From Paenibacillus plantiphilus (GTDB taxonomy: Bacteria; Bacillota; Bacilli; Paenibacillales; Paenibacillaceae), in contig NZ_CAKMMF010000014.1 in NCBI RefSeq assembly GCF_927798095.1, positions 106,184 through 170,183 on the forward strand: 64,000 nt of DNA, written 5' to 3'. A model generated the notes under the pieces. It was not told the DNA's origin. It was given only the letters and a program-made list of their open reading frames with translations, and made no database searches. A program made the translations under genes and the position numbers. Of this stretch, positions 9,245 to 17,813 are shown in pieces. The number at the start of each line of letters is the position of its first letter. Positions within the stretch are counted from its first letter, which is position 1.

Positions 9245-9721
9245 TTATCGAATCATACCGCCGTTGTACCGCAACTCATATATTTTTTGACCGTCCAACA
9301 AAATGATTTCCTTGCCATAAAAGTCGTCCAAAGTGCCTTCATACTCATTCTCAAAAACATAATTATTGTCTACATATCGGTGCGGACCGCGATAAATAGA
9401 GTCTGTATCGACCAACATTAATGCTTTTCGCAGAAAACCATAGACAGGAGCGATGAAGTCCCATGATGCATTTGGATGAATAATCCCCCCTGAATAGACC
9501 ATCGACCAGATCGGACGATTCTCCAACGCAACGGTTTCTTGCCCAATAAAAAAAGCAGAGCCGAAATAAATATCGCGATAGAAGTAGTCGCCACTCTCAT
9601 ATTCAAGTTGCTTGGACCCATTTAATAGCGGTTGAACTGAAGCTTCATCCCCCTGAGATGCGTAAGTGCTTCTCTTGGCTTCTACAAGAAAGTGAGTAAG
9701 CAATTCATAATTAGTAGACAT
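9245..9721 (-). CDS. DUF5680-like domain protein
   Basis: The 158-residue soluble protein resembles the DUF5680 family, which also occurs as the C-terminal part of some Firmicutes XRE regulators. Visible family-like features are the YRDIYFGSAFFIGQETV strand pair, IWSMVYSGGI and a KALMLVD..YRGP..Y segment. There is no helix-turn-helix domain here, so this is the domain alone. A good ribosome binding site (GAGGGGGATCTT before ATG) supports the start. It is monocistronic, downstream of a terminator. The biochemical role of the family is not established. Confidence 0.7.
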   Translation of the reverse strand: MSTNYELLTHFLVEAKRSTYASQGDEASVQPLLNGSKQLEYESGDYFYRDIYFGSAFFIGQETVALENRPIWSMVYSGGIIHPNASWDFIAPVYGFLRKALMLVDTDSIYRGPHRYVDNNYVFENEYEGTLDDFYGKEIILLDGQKIYELRYNGGMIR

Positions 9722-9845
9722 AAGATCCCCCTCTAAACAATGTGTTCATACTTTATATCATCACTTCACCATAAGAACGGAACAAATGTTCCCTAACCAG
9801 AATAACAGAACCCTCATATGATCAGCAATCTCTAGTAAACAGGAA

Positions 9846-9887
9846 AAAAGCTGCCCCTAAGTAGATTTCTACAAATGGACAGCTTTT
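9846..9887 (-). terminator. Intrinsic terminator after the pepV-like operon
   Basis: Minus-strand AAAAGCTGTCC pairs with GGGCAGCTTTT around an inner GTAGA/TCTAC stem, and the descending arm runs into TTTTTT. It lies 30 bp past the stop of the dipeptidase gene. Confidence 0.8.
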
Positions 9888-9917
9888 CATATCATATCGG
9901 CTCCGCTCACCCCTTGT

Positions 9918-11336
9918 CTATTCGACAAGATCGTCCAGAAGCAGCAGTGCGTGAATATACACCTTCATTGCATCCCAAATATTTTGCAGCCTTACAGCCT
10001 CATCCGGCTGATGCGGGCCGCCCCTGCCGGGCGGGAAAGGCTTGCTTGCATCGGAACGGCTAGGACCGAAAGCTATCGCGCGAGGCAGCTTGCGGGCATG
10101 TGTCGCTCCCCCCATCACATAAGGCTTCTGGTCCGTTTGCAGCACCGAATTAGCCAGCGCCGTCAACTGCTGCACGACAGGATCGTCCCCGGAAACATAA
10201 TATGGCGGGTTATCATGCACATTCTCCAGCACAAAACCGTATTCCGCTCCTCTGACTCTCAGTCTCTCGACAATATCATCCGTTTTGGCTGAAATAGGGT
10301 AGCGGATATTCGTATTCACGGTCAGTCTTCCGCCCGACAGCCTTACAATTCCAACCGTATGCGTTGTTTTGCCGGACACCTCATCCTCGTACGCAATAGA
10401 CAATCCCTGACCATAATAGTCGGCGAAGGATTCGGCTATAAAGGAAACGGCCGACGAGGCGCTTCCTGTTACAAGTCCATGCCGCAGCAGTGCCGCAGCC
10501 AGCTTATGGATCGGATTTATCGTTCCTTCGGGGAACGCGGCATGTCCGCCCAAGCCTTCCGCTTCTATTGCAACCCCTTGCGGGTGGGGAATTGCTTTAA
10601 ACGATTCGCCCAGCGCCGTTTGAACCTGCTCAGGAGTAAAGCCGCTAATGACCGCTCTGGCCGTGCTGGGCACTACGTTGGACAGCTCGCCGCCATAAAA
10701 GTCCAGCAGGTTGCCATCTGCAACATGAGCAGTAAAGTCTGCCGTCAATATGCCCTTCTCCCCGTTGCCTACTGGAAAGTAGGCGTCCGACACAATAGAG
10801 AAAGCAGGGTCTTCCTCCTGCAAGTAATAGGCGACATCCCGCATCCCCGCTTCCTCATTGCAGCCAAGAAAGACAGAAACCGTATGCTTGAGCGGAATGC
10901 GATGCTCCTTGAAAAACTGCAGCGTATAGATAACACCCGCTGCCGCAGCTTTGTTGTCTCTGGCTCCCCGCCCAAACAGATAACCATCCTGTTCAAACGG
11001 CTCATAGGGATTGAATGTCCAGCCCTCCCCTTCGGGAACAACGTCCAGATGGGAGAAAAAGCTGATTTTCCGCTCACTCTTGCCCGGATATAGGGCAGAA
11101 ATGCCATAGTAGTCATGATTGACCGCTTGCAGCCCTGCCTTGACAATAATGTCCTGCGCTTCATCGACAGCTTGAGCGCAGCCGCTGCCGAACGGATGCT
11201 CCGCTTCAGGATCAAAGCCTTCGTACACGCTGCGCACGCGCACCAGCTGCTTGATCGACGCAATGATTTCCGGTTTCTTGGATGCAATCCAGTTATCAAT
11301 CATCTCATCAGAGACTTGATGGCTGCGCTCTGTCAT
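9918..11336 (-). CDS. M20-family metallodipeptidase, PepV/Sapep-like
   Basis: The 472-residue protein has the metal-binding pattern of PepV/Sapep dipeptidases: SHLDVVPEG (His96, Asp98), RGARDNKA (Asp127), NEEAG (Glu161-Glu162), SDAYFPV (Asp184) and a late GGATHARKL His. These zinc- or manganese-dependent enzymes cleave dipeptides and related N-acyl amino acids in the cytoplasm. Its ATG overlaps the stop of the aldo/keto reductase gene by 4 bp, and a terminator follows. As the last gene of an operon with a MetNIQ-type importer, it could release an amino acid from an imported dipeptide or N-acyl conjugate. Confidence 0.88.
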   Translation of the reverse strand: MTERSHQVSDEMIDNWIASKKPEIIASIKQLVRVRSVYEGFDPEAEHPFGSGCAQAVDEAQDIIVKAGLQAVNHDYYGISALYPGKSERKISFFSHLDVVPEGEGWTFNPYEPFEQDGYLFGRGARDNKAAAAGVIYTLQFFKEHRIPLKHTVSVFLGCNEEAGMRDVAYYLQEEDPAFSIVSDAYFPVGNGEKGILTADFTAHVADGNLLDFYGGELSNVVPSTARAVISGFTPEQVQTALGESFKAIPHPQGVAIEAEGLGGHAAFPEGTINPIHKLAAALLRHGLVTGSASSAVSFIAESFADYYGQGLSIAYEDEVSGKTTHTVGIVRLSGGRLTVNTNIRYPISAKTDDIVERLRVRGAEYGFVLENVHDNPPYYVSGDDPVVQQLTALANSVLQTDQKPYVMGGATHARKLPRAIAFGPSRSDASKPFPPGRGGPHQPDEAVRLQNIWDAMKVYIHALLLLDDLVE

Positions 11337-12322
11337 GACCGGACGAGCCTCTGCGCCCTGAGGCGGTCAATCTCTGCCACAATATCCTGAGACAGCTTCA
11401 GCTTTGCTCCGGCAACATTTTCCTGCAGATGCTTCTCGGTACGGATGCCGCAGATGACATTGATATGCTCTCCTTTGGAGCGCAAATAAGCAATGGCAAG
11501 AGCGGATTGGCTGCAGCCAAGCTGCTGGCGAATAGCATTCAAACTCTCTACAAAATCCAGCGCGGAATGGTAGAGCGGCGGCTCCCACCAAGGATCGCCC
11601 TCCCGGGAATCTCCCTTCGGCAGCTGATAATCGCGGCCAAACTTCCCGGTCAGCAGTCCATTGGCAAGCGGAGAATAGGCGTGAAAGCTGATGCCATTAG
11701 CCTCGCAAAGCGGTAAAATCTCGTCTTCTACATCATTCGCCAGCATATTGTAGCGCCGCTGCACAATGGATACCTCTCCAAGCTCCAAGTAGCTTTTAAT
11801 ATGATGCGGATCGCAGTTGGAGGCTCCTATCGTTACAATTTTGCCTTCCTTCTTCAAATCCATCAACGTGCCGATTGTCTCCTCAATAGGAGTGTTGAAG
11901 GGCGGCATGGCCGGATTGTGCGTATAGTAGACGTCAATGTAATCTGTATTGAGGCGTCTTAAGCTCTCTTCGACTTCGATTCTGATCGTCCGGCTGCTTA
12001 AATTGCGCTTCACCGCATGACCATCCCAAGTGAATCGGTAGGTTCCCTCATCATCTCCCCACCAAAGTCCGCATTTGGTAGACAGCACAACGCTGTCACG
12101 TCTGCCCTTCAAGGCTTTCCCGATTATTTCCTCGCTATGCCCAAAGCCATATACCGGCGCTGTATCTATCATATTGATTCCGGCATCAAGCGCCGCATGT
12201 ATGGTGCGGATCGATTCCTGATCATCCGTATCGGGATAGCGGAACCCTCCTCCAATACCCATAGCTCCGAGAGTAATGACCGACGCCTTTATGCCGGAGC
12301 GTCCAATTTCCATATGCTCCAT
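11333..12322 (-). CDS. Aldo/keto reductase
   Basis: The 329-residue TIM-barrel enzyme has the AKR tetrad Asp53 and Tyr58 (IDTAPVYGFGHSE), Lys83 (LSTKCG) and His135 (YYTHNP). It uses NADPH to reduce aldehydes or ketones, or runs in reverse. AAAGGAGG lies 9 nt before the ATG. It follows the tautomerase-like gene by 15 bp and overlaps the dipeptidase by 4 bp, so it belongs to the importer operon. Its substrate there is unknown. Confidence 0.9.
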   Translation of the reverse strand: MEHMEIGRSGIKASVITLGAMGIGGGFRYPDTDDQESIRTIHAALDAGINMIDTAPVYGFGHSEEIIGKALKGRRDSVVLSTKCGLWWGDDEGTYRFTWDGHAVKRNLSSRTIRIEVEESLRRLNTDYIDVYYTHNPAMPPFNTPIEETIGTLMDLKKEGKIVTIGASNCDPHHIKSYLELGEVSIVQRRYNMLANDVEDEILPLCEANGISFHAYSPLANGLLTGKFGRDYQLPKGDSREGDPWWEPPLYHSALDFVESLNAIRQQLGCSQSALAIAYLRSKGEHINVICGIRTEKHLQENVAGAKLKLSQDIVAEIDRLRAQRLVRS

Positions 12323-12337
12323 AAGAGAAAGCCTCCT

Positions 12338-12697
12338 TTAGTTATCCAGCCGCAGTATTCCGCCAACGCCTACATTTTCATCCGAATGCTCTTTAATAAT
12401 TACGATCGTTTTGACTGGACCGGACGATTGGAAAAAGTCATCCGCCGCCGCTTGTATGTTCTTCACTAGATCACGCTTTGCATCAACAGGCTTGTTGGGC
12501 GCCGTGTAGACGAAGAACGTTATTTCTTCCCCGCTTTTTTTCGTGCTGGTTTCTTTCGGCAGTTGATATAGATGCACGCTTCTCAGCTCAGGGGGCAGCT
12601 TCAGTCCTGTCGTTACCGCCGTTCCAATAATGTCGATGAAGCGTTCCAGTTGCTCACCTGCTAATGCTGTGTTTGAGACTCCGATTACGGTTGCCAT
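12338..12697 (-). CDS. Tautomerase-superfamily-like protein, fused 4-OT-type repeats, no Pro1
   Basis: The start is set at ATG 12697, behind GGGAGG with 10 nt spacing, giving 119 residues; an in-frame TTG at 12715 overlaps that site. The C-terminal half reads like a 4-oxalocrotonate tautomerase subunit (KRDLVKNIQAAADDFF, then VKTIVIIKEHSDENVGVGG), and the N-terminal half has a matching beta-alpha-beta pattern, so it looks like two fused short subunits. The catalytic N-terminal proline of the superfamily is replaced by Ala, since the mature protein begins MATVIG. It may be non-catalytic or use another mechanism. The assignment rests on pattern similarity only. Confidence 0.6.
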   Translation of the reverse strand: MATVIGVSNTALAGEQLERFIDIIGTAVTTGLKLPPELRSVHLYQLPKETSTKKSGEEITFFVYTAPNKPVDAKRDLVKNIQAAADDFFQSSGPVKTIVIIKEHSDENVGVGGILRLDN

Positions 12698-12730
12698 ATT
12701 CGTTATTCCTCCCAAAATATAATTTGAATT

Positions 12731-13579
12731 CTACTCCGCCAGCGGTTTTTTGACGCCGCTGTACGTTTCTAAGAGCCACTCTGAATATTCTTTAGAGGTC
12801 ATAATTTCAATTGCCTTATCGAGCCACTCCAGATTGCTCTTGCTTTCATGAACAACAAACAATGTGCCGCCATATGTTTTGTAGACTTCCGGCGTCTCCG
12901 CCAGCAGGGCGGTATCCACCGTTATGGCAGGGTCCTTCATCTGATACACCGTAATAGACGGCGCCGTCATCGCGTCCAAATCGGGGAAGATGCCCACTCT
13001 GTTTCTAGGGTCTGTCTCCACAAATTCAAGCTTCTTAGTATTTTCAACGATATCAAGCAACGTAGGCAGATCCACCCCCTCCTTCAGCTTAATAACCCCG
13101 TTATCGGCAAGCAGCTGAAGCTCTCTCGCACGGTTGGCCGCATCGTTGGCAATGCCGATTCTTGCACCCTCAGGCAGCTCTTCAACAGATCCGTATTTCT
13201 TCGACACCAACAACACCGGCATTGTAAAAATAGAAGGGCCATACGTTTTGAGATGCGTATTTTTGCTGCTGTTAAAGCTGTTCAGATAACGCTCATTTTG
13301 AAAATAGTTCGCGTCGATGCTGCCATCCTCTGTAGCTGTATTAATGGCTACATTATCGTTAAATACGCGGGCTTCAATGTCGTAGCCTTCCTGCTTCAGC
13401 TTTTCCGCTACATATTCAAGATCGGGCTGCTCGCGGGCAAGTACCCCGACCACTATTTTTTTGTCCGCATTTGCATTGGCGCCCGACTCATCCGTCTGTT
13501 TCTCTGATGAGCAAGCAGCTAATAAGGCGCTCGTAAGCAATAGTGTTACAAGTAGAATGGATGCAAGTTTTGTTTTCAT
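12731..13579 (-). CDS. metQ: MetQ/NlpA-family substrate-binding lipoprotein
   Basis: ATG 13579 has GAGAGGG upstream and begins MKTKLASILLV; the longer open frame to 13864 is the antisense-like run through metI and is not real. A signal peptide ends at the lipobox LLAAC, so the 282-residue protein is a membrane-anchored lipoprotein. It has the NlpA pattern KIVVGVLAREQPDLEYVAEKL, then GSIDANYFQNERYL, IGIANDAANRARELQLLADNGVI and a terminal SKEYSEWLLETYSG. It would deliver methionine or a related compound to MetN-MetI, encoded directly upstream. Exact specificity is not readable, and the enzyme genes in the operon suggest something other than plain methionine. Confidence 0.9.
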   Translation of the reverse strand: MKTKLASILLVTLLLTSALLAACSSEKQTDESGANANADKKIVVGVLAREQPDLEYVAEKLKQEGYDIEARVFNDNVAINTATEDGSIDANYFQNERYLNSFNSSKNTHLKTYGPSIFTMPVLLVSKKYGSVEELPEGARIGIANDAANRARELQLLADNGVIKLKEGVDLPTLLDIVENTKKLEFVETDPRNRVGIFPDLDAMTAPSITVYQMKDPAITVDTALLAETPEVYKTYGGTLFVVHESKSNLEWLDKAIEIMTSKEYSEWLLETYSGVKKPLAE

Positions 13580-13605
13580 CTGATGTAGTCCCTCTCTGCA
13601 GTAAG

Positions 13606-14268
13606 TTATTTCAGCTTTCGGTACAAGGCATTGCCAGCGATTTGAATGAATTGCACAATGACAATAAGGACGAGGACGGTGCTGTACATAATCGTATCGT
13701 CGAAATTTTGATAGCCGTATGTCAAGGCTACCGCTCCGAGCCCTCCGGCGCCGACAGTTCCTGCTATAGCCGTATAGCCCAGCAGCGACACAATACCTAG
13801 TGTCATGCTCGATATAATGGACGGAATCGATTCGTTCACGATCACATGCCACGTAATTTGCCAATCCGACGCTCCGAACGATTTCGCCGCTTCAATGAGC
13901 CGGGCGTCGATTTCCTTGAAGCAGCCCTCCAGCAATCTGGCGATTAGCGGAGAGCCCGCAACAGTAATGGAGAAAATAGCAGGGCCAACCCCTATCGAGG
14001 TTCCGACTACAAATCGGGTGACCGGAATAATGACAATAATGACGATGATGAAAGGAACGGAACGCAGCACATTAATAATGGCGCTGATCGTCTCATAGAT
14101 GACGCGATTCGGGCGAAGCCCTCTGGAGTCTGTTGTAATTAGAATAATCGCCAATATAAAGCCGCAGACAGAGCAGGTTACAATCGAGCCTCCGAGCATT
14201 AGAAACGTATCGCGCAGACCAGGCAGTATTATTTTTGACAGCATCGTTTCCAGATCGTATTGATACAT
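13606..14268 (-). CDS. metI: MetI-like ABC transporter permease
   Basis: ATG 14268 begins MYQYDLETMLSKIILPGLRDT, one base after the stop of metN, so the genes are translationally coupled; the longer frame to 14325 overlaps metN. The 220-residue protein has five or six membrane segments and the permease EAA-like loop EAAKSFGASDWQITWHVIVNES, which docks on the ATPase. Length and order match MetI of methionine-type importers. Confidence 0.92.
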   Translation of the reverse strand: MYQYDLETMLSKIILPGLRDTFLMLGGSIVTCSVCGFILAIILITTDSRGLRPNRVIYETISAIINVLRSVPFIIVIIVIIPVTRFVVGTSIGVGPAIFSITVAGSPLIARLLEGCFKEIDARLIEAAKSFGASDWQITWHVIVNESIPSIISSMTLGIVSLLGYTAIAGTVGAGGLGAVALTYGYQNFDDTIMYSTVLVLIVIVQFIQIAGNALYRKLK

Positions 14269-14269
14269 G

Positions 14270-15235
14270 CTACACCTTCCTCCACTCCACGCGATGCTTG
14301 TCCAGACAGGCCTCGATTCGGGCAAGCTCCGTATCGTGGATACGAATCATAAGCGCTCCGGCAATGGAATCGCTGTACTTGCTCAGTCCGCCCCAGACAA
14401 GCTCGAATTTCACGCCTGTCTCAATGGCCAGCCTGGAGAGAATATCATCGTTTTCTCCGTTGCGCTGAATAATTTCAAGCTTGATTTTTTGATGATGGGA
14501 CGTGTCGTCGCGATAGTTTTCTTCACCCATGAAATCGTCCAATAGGTCAGGCATATTCAGAAAAATATCCTGCGCACTGCCGGCGGCCTTCAGCTTGCCT
14601 CCGCTCAACACCCCCATTTTGTTGCAAATTCCTTTTACGACGGACATTTCATGCGTAACGACGACGATTGTAATGCCCAGCTCTCTGTTGATCTTTTTTA
14701 ACAGCTCCAGAATGGACTGCTTAATATTCGGATCGAGTGCCGAGGTTGCCTCGTCGCACAATAAAATTGTCGGGTTCATAATAAGCGCGCGCGCAATGGC
14801 TACCCTTTGCTTCTGTCCGCCGCTTAGCTGCCTTGGCAGCACATCGATCTTTTCCGTAAGCTCGACAAGCTCCAATACTTCGCGTATTCTCTGATCGACA
14901 TTGTTCATCTTGGATTTAAAGCATTTTAGCGGAAACAATATATTCTCATAGACGGTTTTGCGCTCCAGCAGACTGAACTGTTGAAAAATCATCCCTACGC
15001 CGCTTCTGAAATAACGAAGCTCCTTTTTGTTAAGACGGTTAATATGAACGCCGTCCACGATCACGTCCCCGGAATCAAACGATTCCAGTCCGTTCATGCA
15101 GCGCAGCAAAGTAGATTTGCCCGCGCCGCTGACGCCAACGAGGCCGTATATATCTCCCTTATCAATTGTCAGATCGATTCCTTGAAGAACCTGCTTGCCA
15201 TCGAATGTTTTGCTTAGGTTTCTTATTTCGATCAT
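14270..15235 (-). CDS. metN: MetN-like ABC transporter ATPase with NIL domain
   Basis: The start is set at ATG 15235 (MIEIRNLSKTF), with TAAGG 8 nt upstream; a GTG seven codons earlier has no site. The 321-residue protein carries Walker A GVSGAGKST, signature LSGGQKQR, Walker B ILLCDEATSALD and switch His (VVTHEM). A C-terminal regulatory domain of the NIL/ferredoxin type (about the last 80 residues) is typical of MetN, where it binds methionine and inhibits uptake. It lies 36 bp after the acyl-CoA-dehydrogenase-like gene and one base before metI. Confidence 0.92.
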   Translation of the reverse strand: MIEIRNLSKTFDGKQVLQGIDLTIDKGDIYGLVGVSGAGKSTLLRCMNGLESFDSGDVIVDGVHINRLNKKELRYFRSGVGMIFQQFSLLERKTVYENILFPLKCFKSKMNNVDQRIREVLELVELTEKIDVLPRQLSGGQKQRVAIARALIMNPTILLCDEATSALDPNIKQSILELLKKINRELGITIVVVTHEMSVVKGICNKMGVLSGGKLKAAGSAQDIFLNMPDLLDDFMGEENYRDDTSHHQKIKLEIIQRNGENDDILSRLAIETGVKFELVWGGLSKYSDSIAGALMIRIHDTELARIEACLDKHRVEWRKV

Positions 15236-15271
15236 ATCGTGTACCTTACTTTTCACTTATTTTTACTATCG

Positions 15272-16438
15272 CTATATCTCTTCAATAGCGCGCAGCGCAA
15301 GCTGGCTTAGCGCCAAATCCTCCATCGGAGGATTGTGCAGTCCAAAGCGAACATCGCGATACATGCGTTGAAGAGGATGGGTCATCGCCAGACTATGCGC
15401 GCCAACAATTCGCATGGCTTTATCAACGACGGACAAGGCGGTTTGTATCGCATATACCTTTACAGCTGCAAAATCTTCATTGGCTACAGTGAGCTGGCTG
15501 TCATATTTACCGGCAATGGCGTACATAAAATGACGGGCCGACGACAGCTCCATCTCAATCCGTCCGATCGCTTGCTGAATATGGGGCAGCTGAGCGATCG
15601 GGTGAGGCAGACTGTTCGGCTGATAACTTTTGGCAAAGCGTATAGCTTCATCTCTTGCCGCAAGAGCAATGCCCAAGTAGACGGCTGGTATGCACAAATT
15701 GTGGGCGTTGCTCTGATTTCCCTTCGCCTGCCCGGCGCCTGAGCCGCTTCGCGAATTCACCTTGGCGGCTGCGGGCACATAGGCCTGCTGTAGAACCAGA
15801 TCGTGGCTTCCCGTCCCTCTCATGCCGACCATATTCCAGGTAGCCTCAATAGATAAACCTTCCGTCTCTCGCGGAATAAGGAAATCCGAGAGGCAATCCG
15901 CATCCTCATCGAATGCCGATACAATAAAGTAGTCGAGAACAGGCGCCAGCGAAGTGAACGACTTCCTGCCAGTCAACCGATAGCCATTCTCCGTCTTACT
16001 GGCTGTCGTCTGCGGCCTGCCGCCCCGCGAGGGACTGCCGGTCGCCGCTTCCGAATCCGCGCGGTTAACCAGCGCGCCGCGCTCAAGAACTGCCTTGCAC
16101 AGCTCCCTATAATCGCTTTCCTTCCATTGGCGCGTCTTGCTTAATTGCAGCACCGTATTCATATGCCATCCAATCGCCAGCGCAGCAGGAGCATCCGTCT
16201 TGGCAATCCGTTCCTGATACAGCAGCAAATCAGTCAAGGACAGACCCTCTCCCCCAAGCTCGACCGGTACAGCCAACTGAGGATATCCGATCGCTTTCAG
16301 GTCGGAAATAAGGCCGTAGTTGAAGCCGTTCGTTTCATCGGCTTTTATTGTCCCGGCAGTATTTCGCTGCAACACCTCGTCCAAGCGGGCAAGCCATTCT
16401 TGCTGCGTTCTTACAAGTTGGTTCTGTGCAGAAGGCAT
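15272..16438 (-). CDS. Acyl-CoA-dehydrogenase-fold flavoprotein, possibly a sulfur-compound monooxygenase
   Basis: The 388-residue protein has the N-terminal helical domain (YPQLAVPVELGGEGLSLTDLLLYQERIAK), the middle beta-domain (GYRLTGRKSFTSLAP, MVGMRGTGSHDLVLQQAYVP) and the C-terminal four-helix bundle of acyl-CoA dehydrogenases. The C-terminus ends with MTHPLQRMYRDVRFGLHNPP, an arrangement also seen in FMN-dependent relatives such as DszC/SfnB types. I do not see a clear catalytic Glu. As first gene of an operon with a methionine-type importer, a role in desulfurising an organosulfur compound is a reasonable inference. GGTGGGGGAG precedes the ATG by 7 nt. Confidence 0.8.
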   Translation of the reverse strand: MPSAQNQLVRTQQEWLARLDEVLQRNTAGTIKADETNGFNYGLISDLKAIGYPQLAVPVELGGEGLSLTDLLLYQERIAKTDAPAALAIGWHMNTVLQLSKTRQWKESDYRELCKAVLERGALVNRADSEAATGSPSRGGRPQTTASKTENGYRLTGRKSFTSLAPVLDYFIVSAFDEDADCLSDFLIPRETEGLSIEATWNMVGMRGTGSHDLVLQQAYVPAAAKVNSRSGSGAGQAKGNQSNAHNLCIPAVYLGIALAARDEAIRFAKSYQPNSLPHPIAQLPHIQQAIGRIEMELSSARHFMYAIAGKYDSQLTVANEDFAAVKVYAIQTALSVVDKAMRIVGAHSLAMTHPLQRMYRDVRFGLHNPPMEDLALSQLALRAIEEI

Positions 16439-16655
16439 TTCGCATCTCCCCCACCTTTCTCCACAAAGTTAAATTTCTTGTTTTAAAAATATATCAGCTC
16501 AAAATGACGAACAGAATGTCCAAATGTGATTTATTCGCTTGTCCAATTATGACTATTCCAATCATTTTACTATGATTTTAATTCCAAAGGTATTATAATC
16601 GTTGCAAGCTTTACAATTCATCTATCGCTTTGACTTCATTCAAGGAGGGAGTACT

Positions 16656-17519
16656 TTGTTGAAGAGGCCTATCTCTACAAACATAGATCATTCAAGGAAA
16701 TATCTGTTTGTACCAACTGAATTTGAAAAATCAAGCGCTGCATGGCCGCTTAGAATTGGTATTCATGAGAATGCCAGCCATTTTCATACAGGTCCTCGTG
16801 TCCTGCCCTATTACAACTTGATTTTCATTCTAAATGGAGAAGGTTCATTTATCCAAAAAAGCAAAACCTACCATTTGCGGCGCAATGATATATTTTGCTG
16901 CTTTCCGCAGGTGTCTCATGAATATTTCAGCAATGACGCTCATCCCATGAGCTATATGTGGCTTGCTTTCGAAGGGCCGCATTCCGGCCTGCTGCTTGAA
17001 CGTATCGGCATCAAGCATTGCACGCCGTACCAGTTCAATGCCGCGAACCCGAATGCGCTTGATTTTCTCCAGACATTAATTTCGTTGGCGAAAAACGACT
17101 TTGAGCGTGATCAGGATCTGACGCGGCTAATTACGTTTCATCAGGTATTCAAAGCACTGTCTGCAAAAGTATCAGATACGGACCGGAATCAGGTATGCTC
17201 GGATGAATGGCTTGAGCGTGCCAAGGAGCATATGGAGCTGCACTACTCAGAGGATATTAATATCGAAACCGTGGCCCAGTACGTAGGGATAGAGCGATCC
17301 TATTTCTCAAGAAAATTCAAGCAGTCCTACAAAATTACACCGATGAAATATTTACAGGAAATACGAGTATCGGCAGCCAAAACATTGCTCAGGACGACGG
17401 AGCTGAATCTTTCCGCCATTGCTCAATCCATCGGATATGTCGATATGTTCTCCTTTTCCAAGGCATTCAAGAAAGGAGCAGGAATTTCACCCAATGAATA
17501 CCGCTCCTCTGTCAAATGA
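16656..17519 (+). CDS. AraC-family transcriptional regulator
   Basis: A TTG start at 16656 is chosen for its AAGGAGG with 7 nt spacing; a second TTG follows directly. The protein has 287 residues. The N-terminal half is a cupin-like ligand domain (ENASHFHTGPRVLPYYNLIFILNGEG). The C-terminal half has two helix-turn-helix units: EDINIETVAQYVGIERSYFSRKFKQ and LNLSAIAQSIGYVDMFSFSKAFKK, ending GISPNEYR as usual. It is divergent from the importer operon across a 217-bp gap and is its likely activator. A TATTATAAT near 16590 is a candidate -10 box. Confidence 0.9.
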   Translation: MLKRPISTNIDHSRKYLFVPTEFEKSSAAWPLRIGIHENASHFHTGPRVLPYYNLIFILNGEGSFIQKSKTYHLRRNDIFCCFPQVSHEYFSNDAHPMSYMWLAFEGPHSGLLLERIGIKHCTPYQFNAANPNALDFLQTLISLAKNDFERDQDLTRLITFHQVFKALSAKVSDTDRNQVCSDEWLERAKEHMELHYSEDINIETVAQYVGIERSYFSRKFKQSYKITPMKYLQEIRVSAAKTLLRTTELNLSAIAQSIGYVDMFSFSKAFKKGAGISPNEYRSSVK

Positions 17520-17688
17520 AGCTTGCGGCGGGAACAGCATACCATGCCGCTGCAGGCGGATATGTCGATACGCTTCTACGCACAGATTCCACCATACGCA
17601 GGTAGTCTAGCTACGAAGCTGCTTGATCCCTGCTGCAGTTGACTTTCACTAACTATACGATTCGCGCCTCTAGGTACGCTGCACGAAA

Positions 17689-17735
17689 AAGATGCTGTCC
17701 CAATTAGCAGCTTTCTACTAATGGAACAGCATCTT
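17689..17735 (-). terminator. Intrinsic terminator, shared by the RTX operon and araC
   Basis: AAGATGCTGTCCCA and TGGAACAGCATCTT form a long stem. On the minus strand the descending arm ends in CTTTTTCG, so it terminates the RTX operon, whose stop is 78 bp upstream. On the plus strand it can also end araC transcription. Confidence 0.8.
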
Positions 17736-17813
17736 CAACTTTAATCAAACCTAGTCCACGTCCACACGCATCCGCTCCCAGCGGAAGAACCGTTGTACTT
17801 ATCGAAAATGCAG

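Noticed and set aside
9030..9306. Plus-strand frame that reads partly like protein (around HIMEIWVFGITSE)
   Set aside because: No start with a ribosome binding site, a stop just upstream, and overlap with the 3' end of the DUF5680-like gene. It may be a decayed gene fragment, but nothing recognisable supports that.
13580..13864. N-terminal extension of the MetQ frame
   Set aside because: It overlaps metI in another frame and lacks a ribosome binding site. The signal peptide and lipobox start only at ATG 13579.
16439..16655. SAM (S-box) or T-box riboswitch before the metN operon
   Set aside because: The gap is short and AT-rich and shows none of the conserved S-box or T-box motifs or a leader terminator.
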